Shown piece by piece: positions 19,274 through 28,312 of a stretch of 35,372 bases of DNA. The notes under the pieces were generated by a model that was not told the origin of the DNA, searched no databases, and saw only the letters and a list, made by a program, of their open reading frames with translations. Position numbers and translations under genes: made by a program. Numbering within the stretch: position 1 is the stretch's first letter; every line of letters begins with the position of its first letter. Where the stretch lies: the NCBI GenBank assembly GCA_018399715.1, contig JAGYNR010000014.1:1-35372 (forward strand), in the 5' to 3' direction. The DNA is from Desulfobacterales bacterium. GTDB lineage: Bacteria; Desulfobacterota; Desulfobacteria; Desulfobacterales; SKZT01.

Positions 19274-19362
19274 TTTCACAGTCAAAAAAAATGATAGAAC
19301 CCCTTATTTACCAGCCCATATTTCCTCTCTTATATAATCGCTACTGAAACCAGGAGTCATAT

Positions 19363-20847
19363 ATGGCTTTTAGCATTGCCTTAATCATTATTTTTGGTCT
19401 TCTTGCCGACTATCTGTTACGCCGGATAAAACTGCCGGGCCTGATTGGCATGCTTTTTGTCGGGGTTATAGCCGGGCCTTATGTTTTAGGGCTCATCAGC
19501 CCGGAGATGATGACCGTTTCCGGTGACCTGCGAAGAATTGCATTGATTGTCATATTACTCCGAGCCGGCTTTGAGCTTCACCGGGACACATTAAACCGTG
19601 TGGGCCGGGCGGCTTTGATCATGAGCTGTGTACCGGCATTGTTTGAAATTGCCGGCATTGCTTGGGTAGCACCCAAGCTACTGAATATAACCCTTCTCGA
19701 TGCGTTAATTTTGGGATCGATACTGGCGGCGGTTTCTCCGGCGGTCGTAGTTCCCCTGATGATAAATTTTATGGATCGTGGACGAGGGGCTAAAAAAGGA
19801 ATCCCGACCCTGATTCTGGGGGCATCTTCCGTCGACGATGTCTTCGTTATCGTGTTGTTTACGGTGTTTCTTGGGATGGTCGGCACACAATCCGTTAATA
19901 TTTGGGCCAAACTTGCCGAAATCCCGATTTCCATAACACTTGGCATCCTTGTTGGAATTATCCCGGGTTATATTTTATGGCGTCTTTTTATCCGATACGA
20001 CTGGCGCCCTCCGAAAAGAACACTGATTGTTTTAGGGGTGGCAATTCTGCTGACATGGTTTGAACAATTCTGTGAAAATTTTGTTCCCATTGCCAGTTTG
20101 TTAGGGGTCATGGCAATTGGATTTATTATCCTGGAAAAATCTCAGTCTATTGCTCACCTGATTTCCCAGAAACTAAAAAAATTATGGGTTTTTGCTGAAC
20201 TTTTATTGTTTGTACTGGTAGGCGCTCAGGTAAATATCCATGTTGCTTTGGATGCCGGTTTGGCCGGTATGTTTGTCATTGCGGTAGGCCTTATATTTAG
20301 AAGTATCGGCACTTATATCTCTTTGTTCGGGGCTGGCCTTAACTGGCAGGAAAAACTTTTTTGCGTTGTCGCCTATATACCCAAAGCAACCGTGCAGGCA
20401 GCAATCGGGGCTGTACCTCTAGCCGCCGGACTGCCCGCCGGTGAGGTCATTTTGGCGGTAGCGGTATTATCGATTATTGTAACCGCCCCACTAGGTGCCA
20501 TCGGCATAATGGTGATGGGCGAAAGAATTCTGGATCAGGGGGAACGTTCCCCCTATATGTTTAAAGAAATACGCAAAAAATTTGAACTGCCTCATGTTGG
20601 CCAAAGAGTTCGCAACAAAAATACCGGCCGTATCTGGAAAGTCATCGAAGAAAAAGAGATATGGATGACCTCTCCAGAACCAAAGTCAAATTCACCACAA
20701 TCATCCCAAAAAATTCCGGCGATTCATCTCAGGTTTTGGGCAGAGGATACGTATCCCCGCAAAGGTTCCGGAAAGACCTTTTCTCAGATATATAGTTCGA
20801 AAGGACGATCATTTGAAAAAGATTGGGAAATCCTTTTTGATTGGTAA
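19363..20847 (+). CDS. CPA-family cation:proton antiporter with a C-terminal soluble extension
   Basis: GLLADYLLRRIKLPGLIGMLFVGVIAGPYVLGLISPEM, SVDDVFVIVLFTVFLGM, GAQVNIHVALDAG; soluble C-terminus of about 80 aa. Confidence 0.88.
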   Translation: MAFSIALIIIFGLLADYLLRRIKLPGLIGMLFVGVIAGPYVLGLISPEMMTVSGDLRRIALIVILLRAGFELHRDTLNRVGRAALIMSCVPALFEIAGIAWVAPKLLNITLLDALILGSILAAVSPAVVVPLMINFMDRGRGAKKGIPTLILGASSVDDVFVIVLFTVFLGMVGTQSVNIWAKLAEIPISITLGILVGIIPGYILWRLFIRYDWRPPKRTLIVLGVAILLTWFEQFCENFVPIASLLGVMAIGFIILEKSQSIAHLISQKLKKLWVFAELLLFVLVGAQVNIHVALDAGLAGMFVIAVGLIFRSIGTYISLFGAGLNWQEKLFCVVAYIPKATVQAAIGAVPLAAGLPAGEVILAVAVLSIIVTAPLGAIGIMVMGERILDQGERSPYMFKEIRKKFELPHVGQRVRNKNTGRIWKVIEEKEIWMTSPEPKSNSPQSSQKIPAIHLRFWAEDTYPRKGSGKTFSQIYSSKGRSFEKDWEILFDW

Positions 20848-20858
20848 AAAGATTACAC

Positions 20859-21833
20859 TTAACCCTGTTCGTCCTTATCTGATGATCCGATTTTATCGCG
20901 CATCTGTGTATCAGCCATAACGTTTTTCATGCGGTAATAGTCCATAACACCCAGGTTACCGTTTCTGAAAGCTTCCGATATGGCCAGCGGAATCTTCGCT
21001 TCTGCCTCAACCACTTTGGCCTTCATGGACTCCACTTTGGCTTTCATTTCCTGCTCAATCGCATAAGCCATTGCCCTACGCTCTTCAGCTTTAGCCTGGG
21101 CGATTTTTTTGTCAGCTTCAGCCCGATCTGTTTCCAGTTCAGCACCAATATTTTTCCCCACATCTACATCGGCAATATCAATGGAAAGTATCTCATATGC
21201 CGTTCCGGCATCCAAACCTTTTTCCAGAACCCGTTTGGAAATCATATCAGGATTTTCCAGCACCAGTTTGTGGGTATCTGCAGAACCAATGGTCGTAACA
21301 ATTCCCTCGCCCACCCTTGCCAGAATCGTTTCTTCGCCGGCACCGCCTACCAGACGATCGATATTTGCCCGCACCGTAACCCTTGATATGGCTTTCAACT
21401 GAATGCCGTCTTTTGCCACGGCCGCTACCAAAGGCGTTTCAATTACTTTCGGGTTGACACTCATCTGCACGGCTTCGAGGACATTTCTGCCGGCCAGATC
21501 AATAGCAGCCGCCCGCTTAAATTTCAGATCAATGTTGGCCTTATCGGCGGCAATCAGTGCCTGTACCACCCGCATGATATTTCCGCCTGCCAGGTAATGG
21601 GATTCCATTTCATCCGTCGATATATTCAATCCGGCTTTTACCGCCATAATTTTAGCATTGACCAAAAGCTTTGGGGGCACTTTTCGAAACCGCATAAAAA
21701 CAATGTTAAAAAGCCCCACACGGGCACCGGATACAAGAGCCTGAACCCAAAGGGAAAGGGCCGACCCGACGAAATAAATCAAAACAATAATAACGATAAT
21801 CAACAAAACCATTACAATGGTATAAAAGTCCAT
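20859..21833 (-). CDS. floA: Flotillin-like protein FloA (UPF0365)
   Basis: N-terminal [111 protein letters not shown]. Confidence 0.94.
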   Translation of the reverse strand: MDFYTIVMVLLIIVIIVLIYFVGSALSLWVQALVSGARVGLFNIVFMRFRKVPPKLLVNAKIMAVKAGLNISTDEMESHYLAGGNIMRVVQALIAADKANIDLKFKRAAAIDLAGRNVLEAVQMSVNPKVIETPLVAAVAKDGIQLKAISRVTVRANIDRLVGGAGEETILARVGEGIVTTIGSADTHKLVLENPDMISKRVLEKGLDAGTAYEILSIDIADVDVGKNIGAELETDRAEADKKIAQAKAEERRAMAYAIEQEMKAKVESMKAKVVEAEAKIPLAISEAFRNGNLGVMDYYRMKNVMADTQMRDKIGSSDKDEQG

Positions 21834-21836
21834 GGC

Positions 21837-22328
21837 CTAATTTTCCTCCTTCATTACAGTTTGCTTTTTGACAATGATTTGATTTCCAGTCACTTTTTCA
21901 ACAACAATGGGTGTCCCTTTTTCTATATATTCTCCACGGGTTACTACATCAGCCCGTTTATCTCCTAACAAGGCAACGCCTGACGGTCTGAGATCTGATA
22001 GCGCCGTCCCGGTTAAACCGATATATCCATCCATATCCGGCTCCTGAGAACTGACGCCATCTTCACGGGAAAGTGCACTGACCAAAGTCAACGGAGACCG
22101 TTCTAAAAACTTAAAACCATAAACAACCAGAACCGGAACTATAATCAGATCCGCCATCATAAATATCCATCCCCAAAATATGGATACATCGCTGAACACC
22201 AGATACAGCGAATAGCCGAAGATACATATAGCCAGTAACGTCAGAATACCGGCTGATGGAAGCAAAATTTCAGCAAAAATAACACCGACGCCGGCTAATT
22301 GCAGTATGACAGGAATCAGAAATTTCAT
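21837..22328 (-). CDS. Short NfeD family protein
   Basis: Three TMs followed by C-terminal OB-like NfeD domain (GLTGTALSDLRPSGVALLGDKRADVVTRGEYIEKGTPIVVEKVTGNQIIVKK); directly upstream of floA. Confidence 0.9.
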   Translation of the reverse strand: MKFLIPVILQLAGVGVIFAEILLPSAGILTLLAICIFGYSLYLVFSDVSIFWGWIFMMADLIIVPVLVVYGFKFLERSPLTLVSALSREDGVSSQEPDMDGYIGLTGTALSDLRPSGVALLGDKRADVVTRGEYIEKGTPIVVEKVTGNQIIVKKQTVMKEEN

Positions 22329-22343
22329 TTTATTGATGGTTTA

Positions 22344-23840
22344 TCATTGGATTGTTGGTATCTTTTCCTCATTTTTGGCAGCCCTGACAATCAGACGGTT
22401 TCCTTTTATCGTATATACAATTACGGGAGTTCCCTTTTCAATAAATTCTCCTTCACTGATGACATCGAAAGGCTCACCTTTTATCTCAGCTTTTCCCGAG
22501 GGCCTTAAAAAGGACAGTGCAATCCCCCTGTCGCCTTCTCTAACTTTTACAATCTCATTCGAGTTCGCCCGGCATTCCCTGAGATTATGAGATAAATAGG
22601 CACTTTCGGTTTTCCCGCCATACGCAGGCAAAATATATCTAAAAACCAGCAACCCGGCAAAAAAGGCACCTAAAAAAGATCCCAGGACTTTGACAATGTT
22701 TCTGACCAAAATTTCCGTCTGCCACGGCAAAGAGGGGTCCGGAAGGACAAAATCCTGAAGAGAAAGAATCATTCCAACAATCAGACAAACAACACCGGCA
22801 AATCCGGCAACTCCGAATCCGGGAATCACCAGGACCTCAATACTCAAAAGACCTATTCCCAATATAATTATCAGCAATTCGGTATAGTCCGCCAAACCGA
22901 CCAAATACTGGTTAAAAAAAACGATAGCAAGACATAAGATTCCAATAATGCCGGGAATCCCAAACCCCGGCGACTGTATTTCCGTATAGAGGGCTCCAAG
23001 ACCAATTAACATTAAAACAGGGGCTGCAACCACCAGAAATCTCACCAATGACTCGGACCACGTTTCTGTCACCCTTACGATTTCAACATCCTGGATATTC
23101 AGATTTTCCAGGATATCTTCGATATCTGTGACGCTCATTTTTGAAAACCCCAGGCGTTTAGCCTCAATATCATCCATGGTTAATAATTCGCCTTCTGCCA
23201 CAACTGTTCGTCTGGATGTAACGTTGCTTTTTTCGGCCTCCGTGAGATCAACAAATGCCTGTTTGTCAAGATAATGTGTTTTTCCGTTCATGATAACTTC
23301 ATAAACTTCCATTTCCGGTGTAACCATGGATTCAGCCAATGTTTCCGGATACCCGTTGCGTCGGGCAAGGGCACGAAATTTTGCACGAAGCGGCGACTGA
23401 AACTTTTCTCCCATTAATTTTGGTCCATCGTTGTCATAAGTAATCGGTGCACAGTCTCCGATCGTCGTATGAGGTTTCATAAAAAGACTGCTGCAGGCAA
23501 GAGAGATCAACGCACCGGCCGAAATAGCTTTATTTTTGACATAGGCGACAGTTTTCCCCTTTGGGGATTCCAAAATAGTGTCTACTATTTCCAGGGCCGA
23601 ATCCACCCTCCCGCCAAATGTATCTATTTCCAGAACGTACACTACATTTTCTCCAGGGGTTCTTTCAGGTAAAAATGCCCGCTTGATGAAAGCTGCCATT
23701 CCGGGGTCCACAGTGCCGTAAACCGGTATGACATAAACAGATTTCAATGGAGATGCTAAATATGCCGACTCAATCAACCATAAACAAGGAAAAAAGAAAA
23801 GCACTAAAAAGGCAACCAAAAATTTAAAACACCGGTTCAT
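22344..23840 (-). CDS. Long NfeD family protein with N-terminal ClpP/SppA-like serine protease domain
   Basis: VYVIPVYGTVDPGMAAFIKRAF...VLEIDTFGGRVDSALEIVDTI...AYVKNKAISAGALISLACSSLFMKPHTTIG...; C-terminal NfeD domain. Confidence 0.9.
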   Translation of the reverse strand: MNRCFKFLVAFLVLFFFPCLWLIESAYLASPLKSVYVIPVYGTVDPGMAAFIKRAFLPERTPGENVVYVLEIDTFGGRVDSALEIVDTILESPKGKTVAYVKNKAISAGALISLACSSLFMKPHTTIGDCAPITYDNDGPKLMGEKFQSPLRAKFRALARRNGYPETLAESMVTPEMEVYEVIMNGKTHYLDKQAFVDLTEAEKSNVTSRRTVVAEGELLTMDDIEAKRLGFSKMSVTDIEDILENLNIQDVEIVRVTETWSESLVRFLVVAAPVLMLIGLGALYTEIQSPGFGIPGIIGILCLAIVFFNQYLVGLADYTELLIIILGIGLLSIEVLVIPGFGVAGFAGVVCLIVGMILSLQDFVLPDPSLPWQTEILVRNIVKVLGSFLGAFFAGLLVFRYILPAYGGKTESAYLSHNLRECRANSNEIVKVREGDRGIALSFLRPSGKAEIKGEPFDVISEGEFIEKGTPVIVYTIKGNRLIVRAAKNEEKIPTIQ

Positions 23841-23904
23841 TAAAAAATCCTCGTGAATTCAGAATTAAGTGTTGCCGCCGTATTTAACCGAATTTTATTA
23901 TTTG

Positions 23905-23941
23905 GTGCCTGAACGAAAAATCCTGGTTTTCGTTCAGGCAC
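23905..23941. repeat. MITE-like family, short hairpin form copy A
   Basis: gtgcctgaacgaaaa (23905-23919) / ttttcgttcaggcac (23927-23941): perfect 15-bp stem, loop atcctgg. Its reverse complement matches the left end of the long form through gaacgaaaaccaggatttttcgtt. Confidence 0.85.
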
Positions 23942-24181
23942 TATTTGTTTGACACTCATTTTTTTTACATGAATGTAACACCTAAAAAAATTCTAAGTCC
24001 CACTATTTTTTTATCCTCTCTGTCCCAAAAAGTCAATTCACACAAACAGGTCAATCGCCCTAGTTCAACTAAAATAAGAAAATTTTCACCAAACATCAGG
24101 GTTGACGAAAGAACCCTTTGATAATATATATTAAAGTTTATGTATAATGAAAATTCTCCTGATCTTATAAAGAGAGGCAAA

Positions 24182-25462
24182 ATGAATCAAAAAAGTTCGA
24201 AAAACGATCTGACCACTGAGGAGATATTACGATTCCGAAAACTGGAAAACATTTTTCTCAGTCGCTGCCGTCATTTCGGTTATAACGAAATTAAGACATC
24301 AACTATCGAGCCGCTCTATATTTTTACCGCTCTGGGTGCACTTCGGGATGCCAAATTAAATCGCATCTATTCCTTTATTGACTGGGATGGCTGGAGTGGT
24401 GAACGAGTCGCATTAAAACCTGATTCTACCCCCTGTGTGGCCAGATACTGGGGCAATCATTTTCCCAACGATAACAGCAAACATAAGTTTTGCTATGTGG
24501 AAAATCATTTTGAATGGGCCGATTCAGGAGATTTCATTACGGAGCGATGGCAATGCGGTGTGGAAAATATTGGTTCGCAAAATCCTGAAGCGGATATAGA
24601 GATTATTTACATGGCATTGGACATCCTTCGAAACGTAGGACTGAAAAATACTTATCTTTTCTTGTCCTATCCTTCTATCATCCAGCAAATGGTTGATGGA
24701 TTTTCCCTGGACCCCTCCTCGGAGAAAAAAATTCTTGGGACCATTCGGGAAGGAAAAAATTACAAGGATATGCTGGTACAGTTGTCTGTAGAACCCGAAA
24801 AAGCAAAAGAACTGGAGACGTTTCTATCCGTTCCCAGTGAATCTGCCAACTATTCAGCCAATTATCTGGAAAATTTAAAATATGCACTAAATAACAGTAC
24901 TTGGAAACGAATCGCAACGATGATGGAAAATTTTATTTCCATCTGTAGGCGGCTGGATAGTCTGGAATGCCAATACATCATCGATTTTAACCTCCTGGGA
25001 GATCTGGATTATTATACCGGTGCAAAGTTCCAGATATTATCTTCCCCCACCAGAAAATCACGAAAAGATATTTTATCCTCCGGCGGAAGATATGACAATC
25101 TGACCGGTAATATGTGGGAACTATCCGATACAGTGCCGGCGGTCGGTTTTGCTTTGTTTATCCGTAATATAATACCATTTGTATCGACCATATCCGATAA
25201 ATTCCAAAATATCTGTATTCAAATCAGCAATATTTCCCGACGCAATGTCTGCAAGGGACAATGGCTGTGTGATAAACTTTTTTCTTTGGGGTTTGCCGCT
25301 ATGATTTCATTTTCCAGGGTCAAACCGGAAGATTTTAATAACTTCGGACTGGTCATCGATGTGGATTATGATCAATATCCCGACGGTTATCGTGTGCTGA
25401 GTAGCCAAAAAATTGGAAAACTTCTTTTAATGAATCTTTTTGGAGAATTCAATGACAGTTGA
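24182..25462 (+). CDS. HisZ-like / HisRS-paralog protein (ATP phosphoribosyltransferase regulatory subunit-like) with a C-terminal extension
   Basis: ALKPDSTPCVARYWGN, FNLLGDLDYYTGAKFQI, SSGGRYDNLTGNMWELSDTVPAVGFAL match HisZ/HisRS catalytic-fold motifs; motif 2 arginine pattern not retained (EWADSGDFITERWQCG). ATG at 24182 with gagagg RBS. Confidence 0.82.
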   Translation: MNQKSSKNDLTTEEILRFRKLENIFLSRCRHFGYNEIKTSTIEPLYIFTALGALRDAKLNRIYSFIDWDGWSGERVALKPDSTPCVARYWGNHFPNDNSKHKFCYVENHFEWADSGDFITERWQCGVENIGSQNPEADIEIIYMALDILRNVGLKNTYLFLSYPSIIQQMVDGFSLDPSSEKKILGTIREGKNYKDMLVQLSVEPEKAKELETFLSVPSESANYSANYLENLKYALNNSTWKRIATMMENFISICRRLDSLECQYIIDFNLLGDLDYYTGAKFQILSSPTRKSRKDILSSGGRYDNLTGNMWELSDTVPAVGFALFIRNIIPFVSTISDKFQNICIQISNISRRNVCKGQWLCDKLFSLGFAAMISFSRVKPEDFNNFGLVIDVDYDQYPDGYRVLSSQKIGKLLLMNLFGEFNDS

Positions 25463-26129
25463 TACCATCAGCGTTTGTCTGCCGAAAGGAAATCCCATAA
25501 AACCATTGGCGGCTTACCTCGAACAAGTCGGTTTTCCGGTCAGGGAATATCACTCCAAAAATCGGACTTACCGTCCCCCGGTAGACCATCTTCCGGTGAG
25601 AGCCAAAATTATGGCGGAAAAAGATGTTGCCATCCAGGTATCCGTCGGTAATTATGATATTGGATTTTGCGGTTTAGACTGGACCAAAGAACTGATTGAT
25701 AAGTACCGGGGCAGCAACCTCCATATATTTAAATATATGGGAATAGACCGCAGAAAATTATTTGTCTGCTCAGGGCTCAGCAGCCGCTTCAACAGCATAA
25801 CCGAACTTAATAACCATCAAGCGTTTATCACCATTATTAGTGAATATCCTAACCTTTCAGAGCGTTTTGCCATGAAAAACCGGCTGAAAAAATTTAAGAT
25901 TTTTTCCGCATGGGGAAGTGTCGAAGCTTATCCTCCGGAGCACGGAGACATTGTCATTCTTTCATCCTACGAAAAGGACAGCCTGGGTGAAATGGGACTG
26001 GTTCCTATCAGCTGTGAACTGGAATCCCAACTGTGCCTGCTGGTTAATCGCACCAGTTTCGTGGAGAAAAATCTGTCACCGGTTCTTGATTATTTCAGCG
26101 GCATTAATTCTTCAGGAGAAGAAAAATAA
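25452..26129 (+). CDS. HisG-like protein 1 (ATP phosphoribosyltransferase catalytic-subunit paralog, degenerate PRPP loop)
   Basis: ISVCLPKGNPIKPLAAYLEQVGFPV...YDIGFCGLDWTKEL...SAWGSVEAYPPEHGDIVILSSYEKDSLGEMGL aligns with HisG GSVELAP..ADAIVD.VSTGxTL..NGL but lacks TGxTL. Overlaps the HisZ-like gene by 11 bp. Confidence 0.78.
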   Translation: MTVDTISVCLPKGNPIKPLAAYLEQVGFPVREYHSKNRTYRPPVDHLPVRAKIMAEKDVAIQVSVGNYDIGFCGLDWTKELIDKYRGSNLHIFKYMGIDRRKLFVCSGLSSRFNSITELNNHQAFITIISEYPNLSERFAMKNRLKKFKIFSAWGSVEAYPPEHGDIVILSSYEKDSLGEMGLVPISCELESQLCLLVNRTSFVEKNLSPVLDYFSGINSSGEEK

Positions 26130-26130
26130 A

Positions 26131-26877
26131 ATGACAGTAGCCGAAAAGCTCAACCTGGCCTTACCCGACGGCCATCTGATGAATCACGTTTTACCCTTTA
26201 TCGATAGGTCCGGACTGGCTTTCAAAGGATATGACCAAAACAATATGATCCGGAGACCGATTCTGCGAACTGTAACAGAACAAGCCGGCCGAATGATTCC
26301 GGAGCCGGACAAGATAGCCACAAAAGTCATCCGTCCTCAGGATATGCCTACCCATGTGGCAAATGCCAATTTCGATTTAGCCATTTCGGGTACTGACTGG
26401 CTTGCCGAACACCTCCAGCGGTTTCCTAAAAGCCCGGTAATGGAAAAACTTCGTCTGGGGTTTGGCAAAGTCCGGATTGTTGCAGCCGTCCATGAAAAAA
26501 TGGGAGATAATATCAAGACATTTATCAGCTTTTTCCGAAAAGAGCACAAAAACAGCAAGCTCAGAATCGCTTCGGAATATGTATACATCGCCGATGCTTT
26601 CGCTCAGGAAAAAAAGCTGCATCCTTACCGGGTCATTATGACATACGGTGCTACCGAATCGTTGATCCCTGAAGATTGTGATATGATTATCGAAAATACG
26701 GAAACCGGAAATACCCTCCGGAAAAACCAACTAAAAATCATTGAAACTTTGGATATCCTGGGAACACCCTGGTCTGAGGGATGCCTGATCACCAGTTCGG
26801 ACAGCCTGAAAACAGATTGGAAACGCGACATCATTGAGGCCATCACTAGGCTTTTGTGTCGGGAAGCAGTATATTGA
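26131..26877 (+). CDS. HisG-like protein 2 (ATP phosphoribosyltransferase paralog with TGxTL retained)
   Basis: LNLALPDGHLMNHVLPFIDRSGL...FDLAISGTDWLAEHL...TYGATESLIPEDCDMIIENTETGNTLRKNQL. ATG 26131 directly after the HisG1 stop, RBS aggaga. Confidence 0.8.
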   Translation: MTVAEKLNLALPDGHLMNHVLPFIDRSGLAFKGYDQNNMIRRPILRTVTEQAGRMIPEPDKIATKVIRPQDMPTHVANANFDLAISGTDWLAEHLQRFPKSPVMEKLRLGFGKVRIVAAVHEKMGDNIKTFISFFRKEHKNSKLRIASEYVYIADAFAQEKKLHPYRVIMTYGATESLIPEDCDMIIENTETGNTLRKNQLKIIETLDILGTPWSEGCLITSSDSLKTDWKRDIIEAITRLLCREAVY

Positions 26878-28312
26878 ATTTTTCCCGAATCTTCGCATCC
26901 GCCGCTGTTGAAATACATGGACTTTCCGGTTCATTGAGGATCTTTTCTGCGATTTCCCGCGCCCGTTGCCTGGCATCCTTGCTCCCTTCGGATTCCCATT
27001 TTACGCGACTTTTGCGATCACTTACCCCACTACCCTGAAAATATTCTGTCCGCATATAGTTTAGCGTATGAGGAGACATCATGAAGTTTCCACCGGGTCC
27101 GATGCTATCGATAACTTCCATGCCCAGGTGGTCAGCATCGACATCAATTCCCCTCAACACTTTACAGGCCATCCCGATAATTTCATCATCCATCACATAC
27201 TGCTCATAGGCTACGGTCAGCATTGATTCCATCATTCCGGCAGAATGATGCATATAGTTGGAACCACCCATTGCGCCCAGAAGAATAGTCATCGCTTTTT
27301 CCCATCCGGCCTGGGCATCGGGAATTTTGGCATCCACCAATCCGGCGGAATTGTAGTTGGGAACCTGGATATGCGCTGCCATCTGATGAATGGCTGCATT
27401 CATCATGCCGCATTCCACCCCGCCCCCCAGATATCCCATTGTATTTAAATTAGCCATACCGGGAATGCCGCCGTAAAGCAATGGTGCACCGGGTTTTGTC
27501 AATTGGCAGACCGTTATACCGGCAAGCTGTTCGGCATGAACCAGTGCCAGAGTTGCCGCCATGGTAATGGGGGCTGTCGAGCCTGCCATGGGCGCACAGG
27601 AAAGGGCTACAGGAATTTCATTTCGATTACATTCCTGCATGATTTTTGTGGATTGGGTACAAAATTTAAGCGGTGAAATGGCAAAGGAGGTAATGACCGA
27701 AATAAAGGGCTTTTCCCTCAACTTTTCTTTTCCGCCGGCAATAATAGCGGCCAAATCCATAACGTTGTGAACACCGGCTTCATCATTTACCCCGGACATA
27801 ACGTGTTTCCGGGTACCGTTGAGACAGGCGTAATACATGTTCACATCGTATTCGGACTCCGGAATATCTGTGGGGATACAAGGCCGAACGAAAAAATGGA
27901 TATGGTTGAGTTTATCCACTAACCGCCCAATTTGATAAATATCAGTTAACGTACTGGAACGGGCCTGACCGCTTTTTAGATCCAACACTTTAATAGCAGC
28001 TCCGCCGGTTCCAATATGCACTTTGTCATTGGTGAGATCAAGGTTATTATCATCTTCCCGACCATATAAAATTACCTGCCGGGGCGCTTTTTGAATTTGT
28101 TCTGATATCAGGTTCCGGGGGAAAAATATTCGAGATTTGTCTCTTTTAACTGTGGCCCCGGCCTTTTCGAGCATCTTTAGCGTTTTTTCAAGACCGGCCT
28201 CATACGTCATCCCGGTTTTTTCTAGAATGGTCAATGCAGTATCATGTATCGTTTGAATATTTTCCGGTGAAAGAGGTCTATAAATACCGCCGGTCAGTCC
28301 TTTTAAATACAT
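26846..28312 (-). CDS. Trimethylamine methyltransferase (MttB) superfamily protein, non-pyrrolysine type
   Basis: 488-aa uninterrupted ORF: IHDTALTILEKTGMTYE...LYGREDDNNLDLTNDKVHIGTGGAAIKVLDL...APMAGSTAPITMAATLALVHAEQLAGITVCQLTKPGAPLLYGG...DAQAGWEKAMTILLGAMGGSNYMHHSAGM. Confidence 0.92.
   Translation of the reverse strand: MYLKGLTGGIYRPLSPENIQTIHDTALTILEKTGMTYEAGLEKTLKMLEKAGATVKRDKSRIFFPRNLISEQIQKAPRQVILYGREDDNNLDLTNDKVHIGTGGAAIKVLDLKSGQARSSTLTDIYQIGRLVDKLNHIHFFVRPCIPTDIPESEYDVNMYYACLNGTRKHVMSGVNDEAGVHNVMDLAAIIAGGKEKLREKPFISVITSFAISPLKFCTQSTKIMQECNRNEIPVALSCAPMAGSTAPITMAATLALVHAEQLAGITVCQLTKPGAPLLYGGIPGMANLNTMGYLGGGVECGMMNAAIHQMAAHIQVPNYNSAGLVDAKIPDAQAGWEKAMTILLGAMGGSNYMHHSAGMMESMLTVAYEQYVMDDEIIGMACKVLRGIDVDADHLGMEVIDSIGPGGNFMMSPHTLNYMRTEYFQGSGVSDRKSRVKWESEGSKDARQRAREIAEKILNEPESPCISTAADAKIREKFNILLPDTKA

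Noticed and set aside
24182-25462. Functional histidyl-tRNA synthetase
   Set aside because: The HisRS motif 2 arginine pattern is missing and the gene is linked to HisG paralogs, so a HisZ-like role is more likely.
25918-26130. N-terminal extension of the HisG2 ORF back to 25918
   Set aside because: It overlaps HisG1 in a different frame. The internal ATG at 26131 has an RBS (aggaga) and fits the HisG N-terminus.
26846-26848. MttB-family stop TAG read as pyrrolysine
   Set aside because: The TAG lies at the natural C-terminus and is followed at once by an in-frame TGA; the ORF is already full length.
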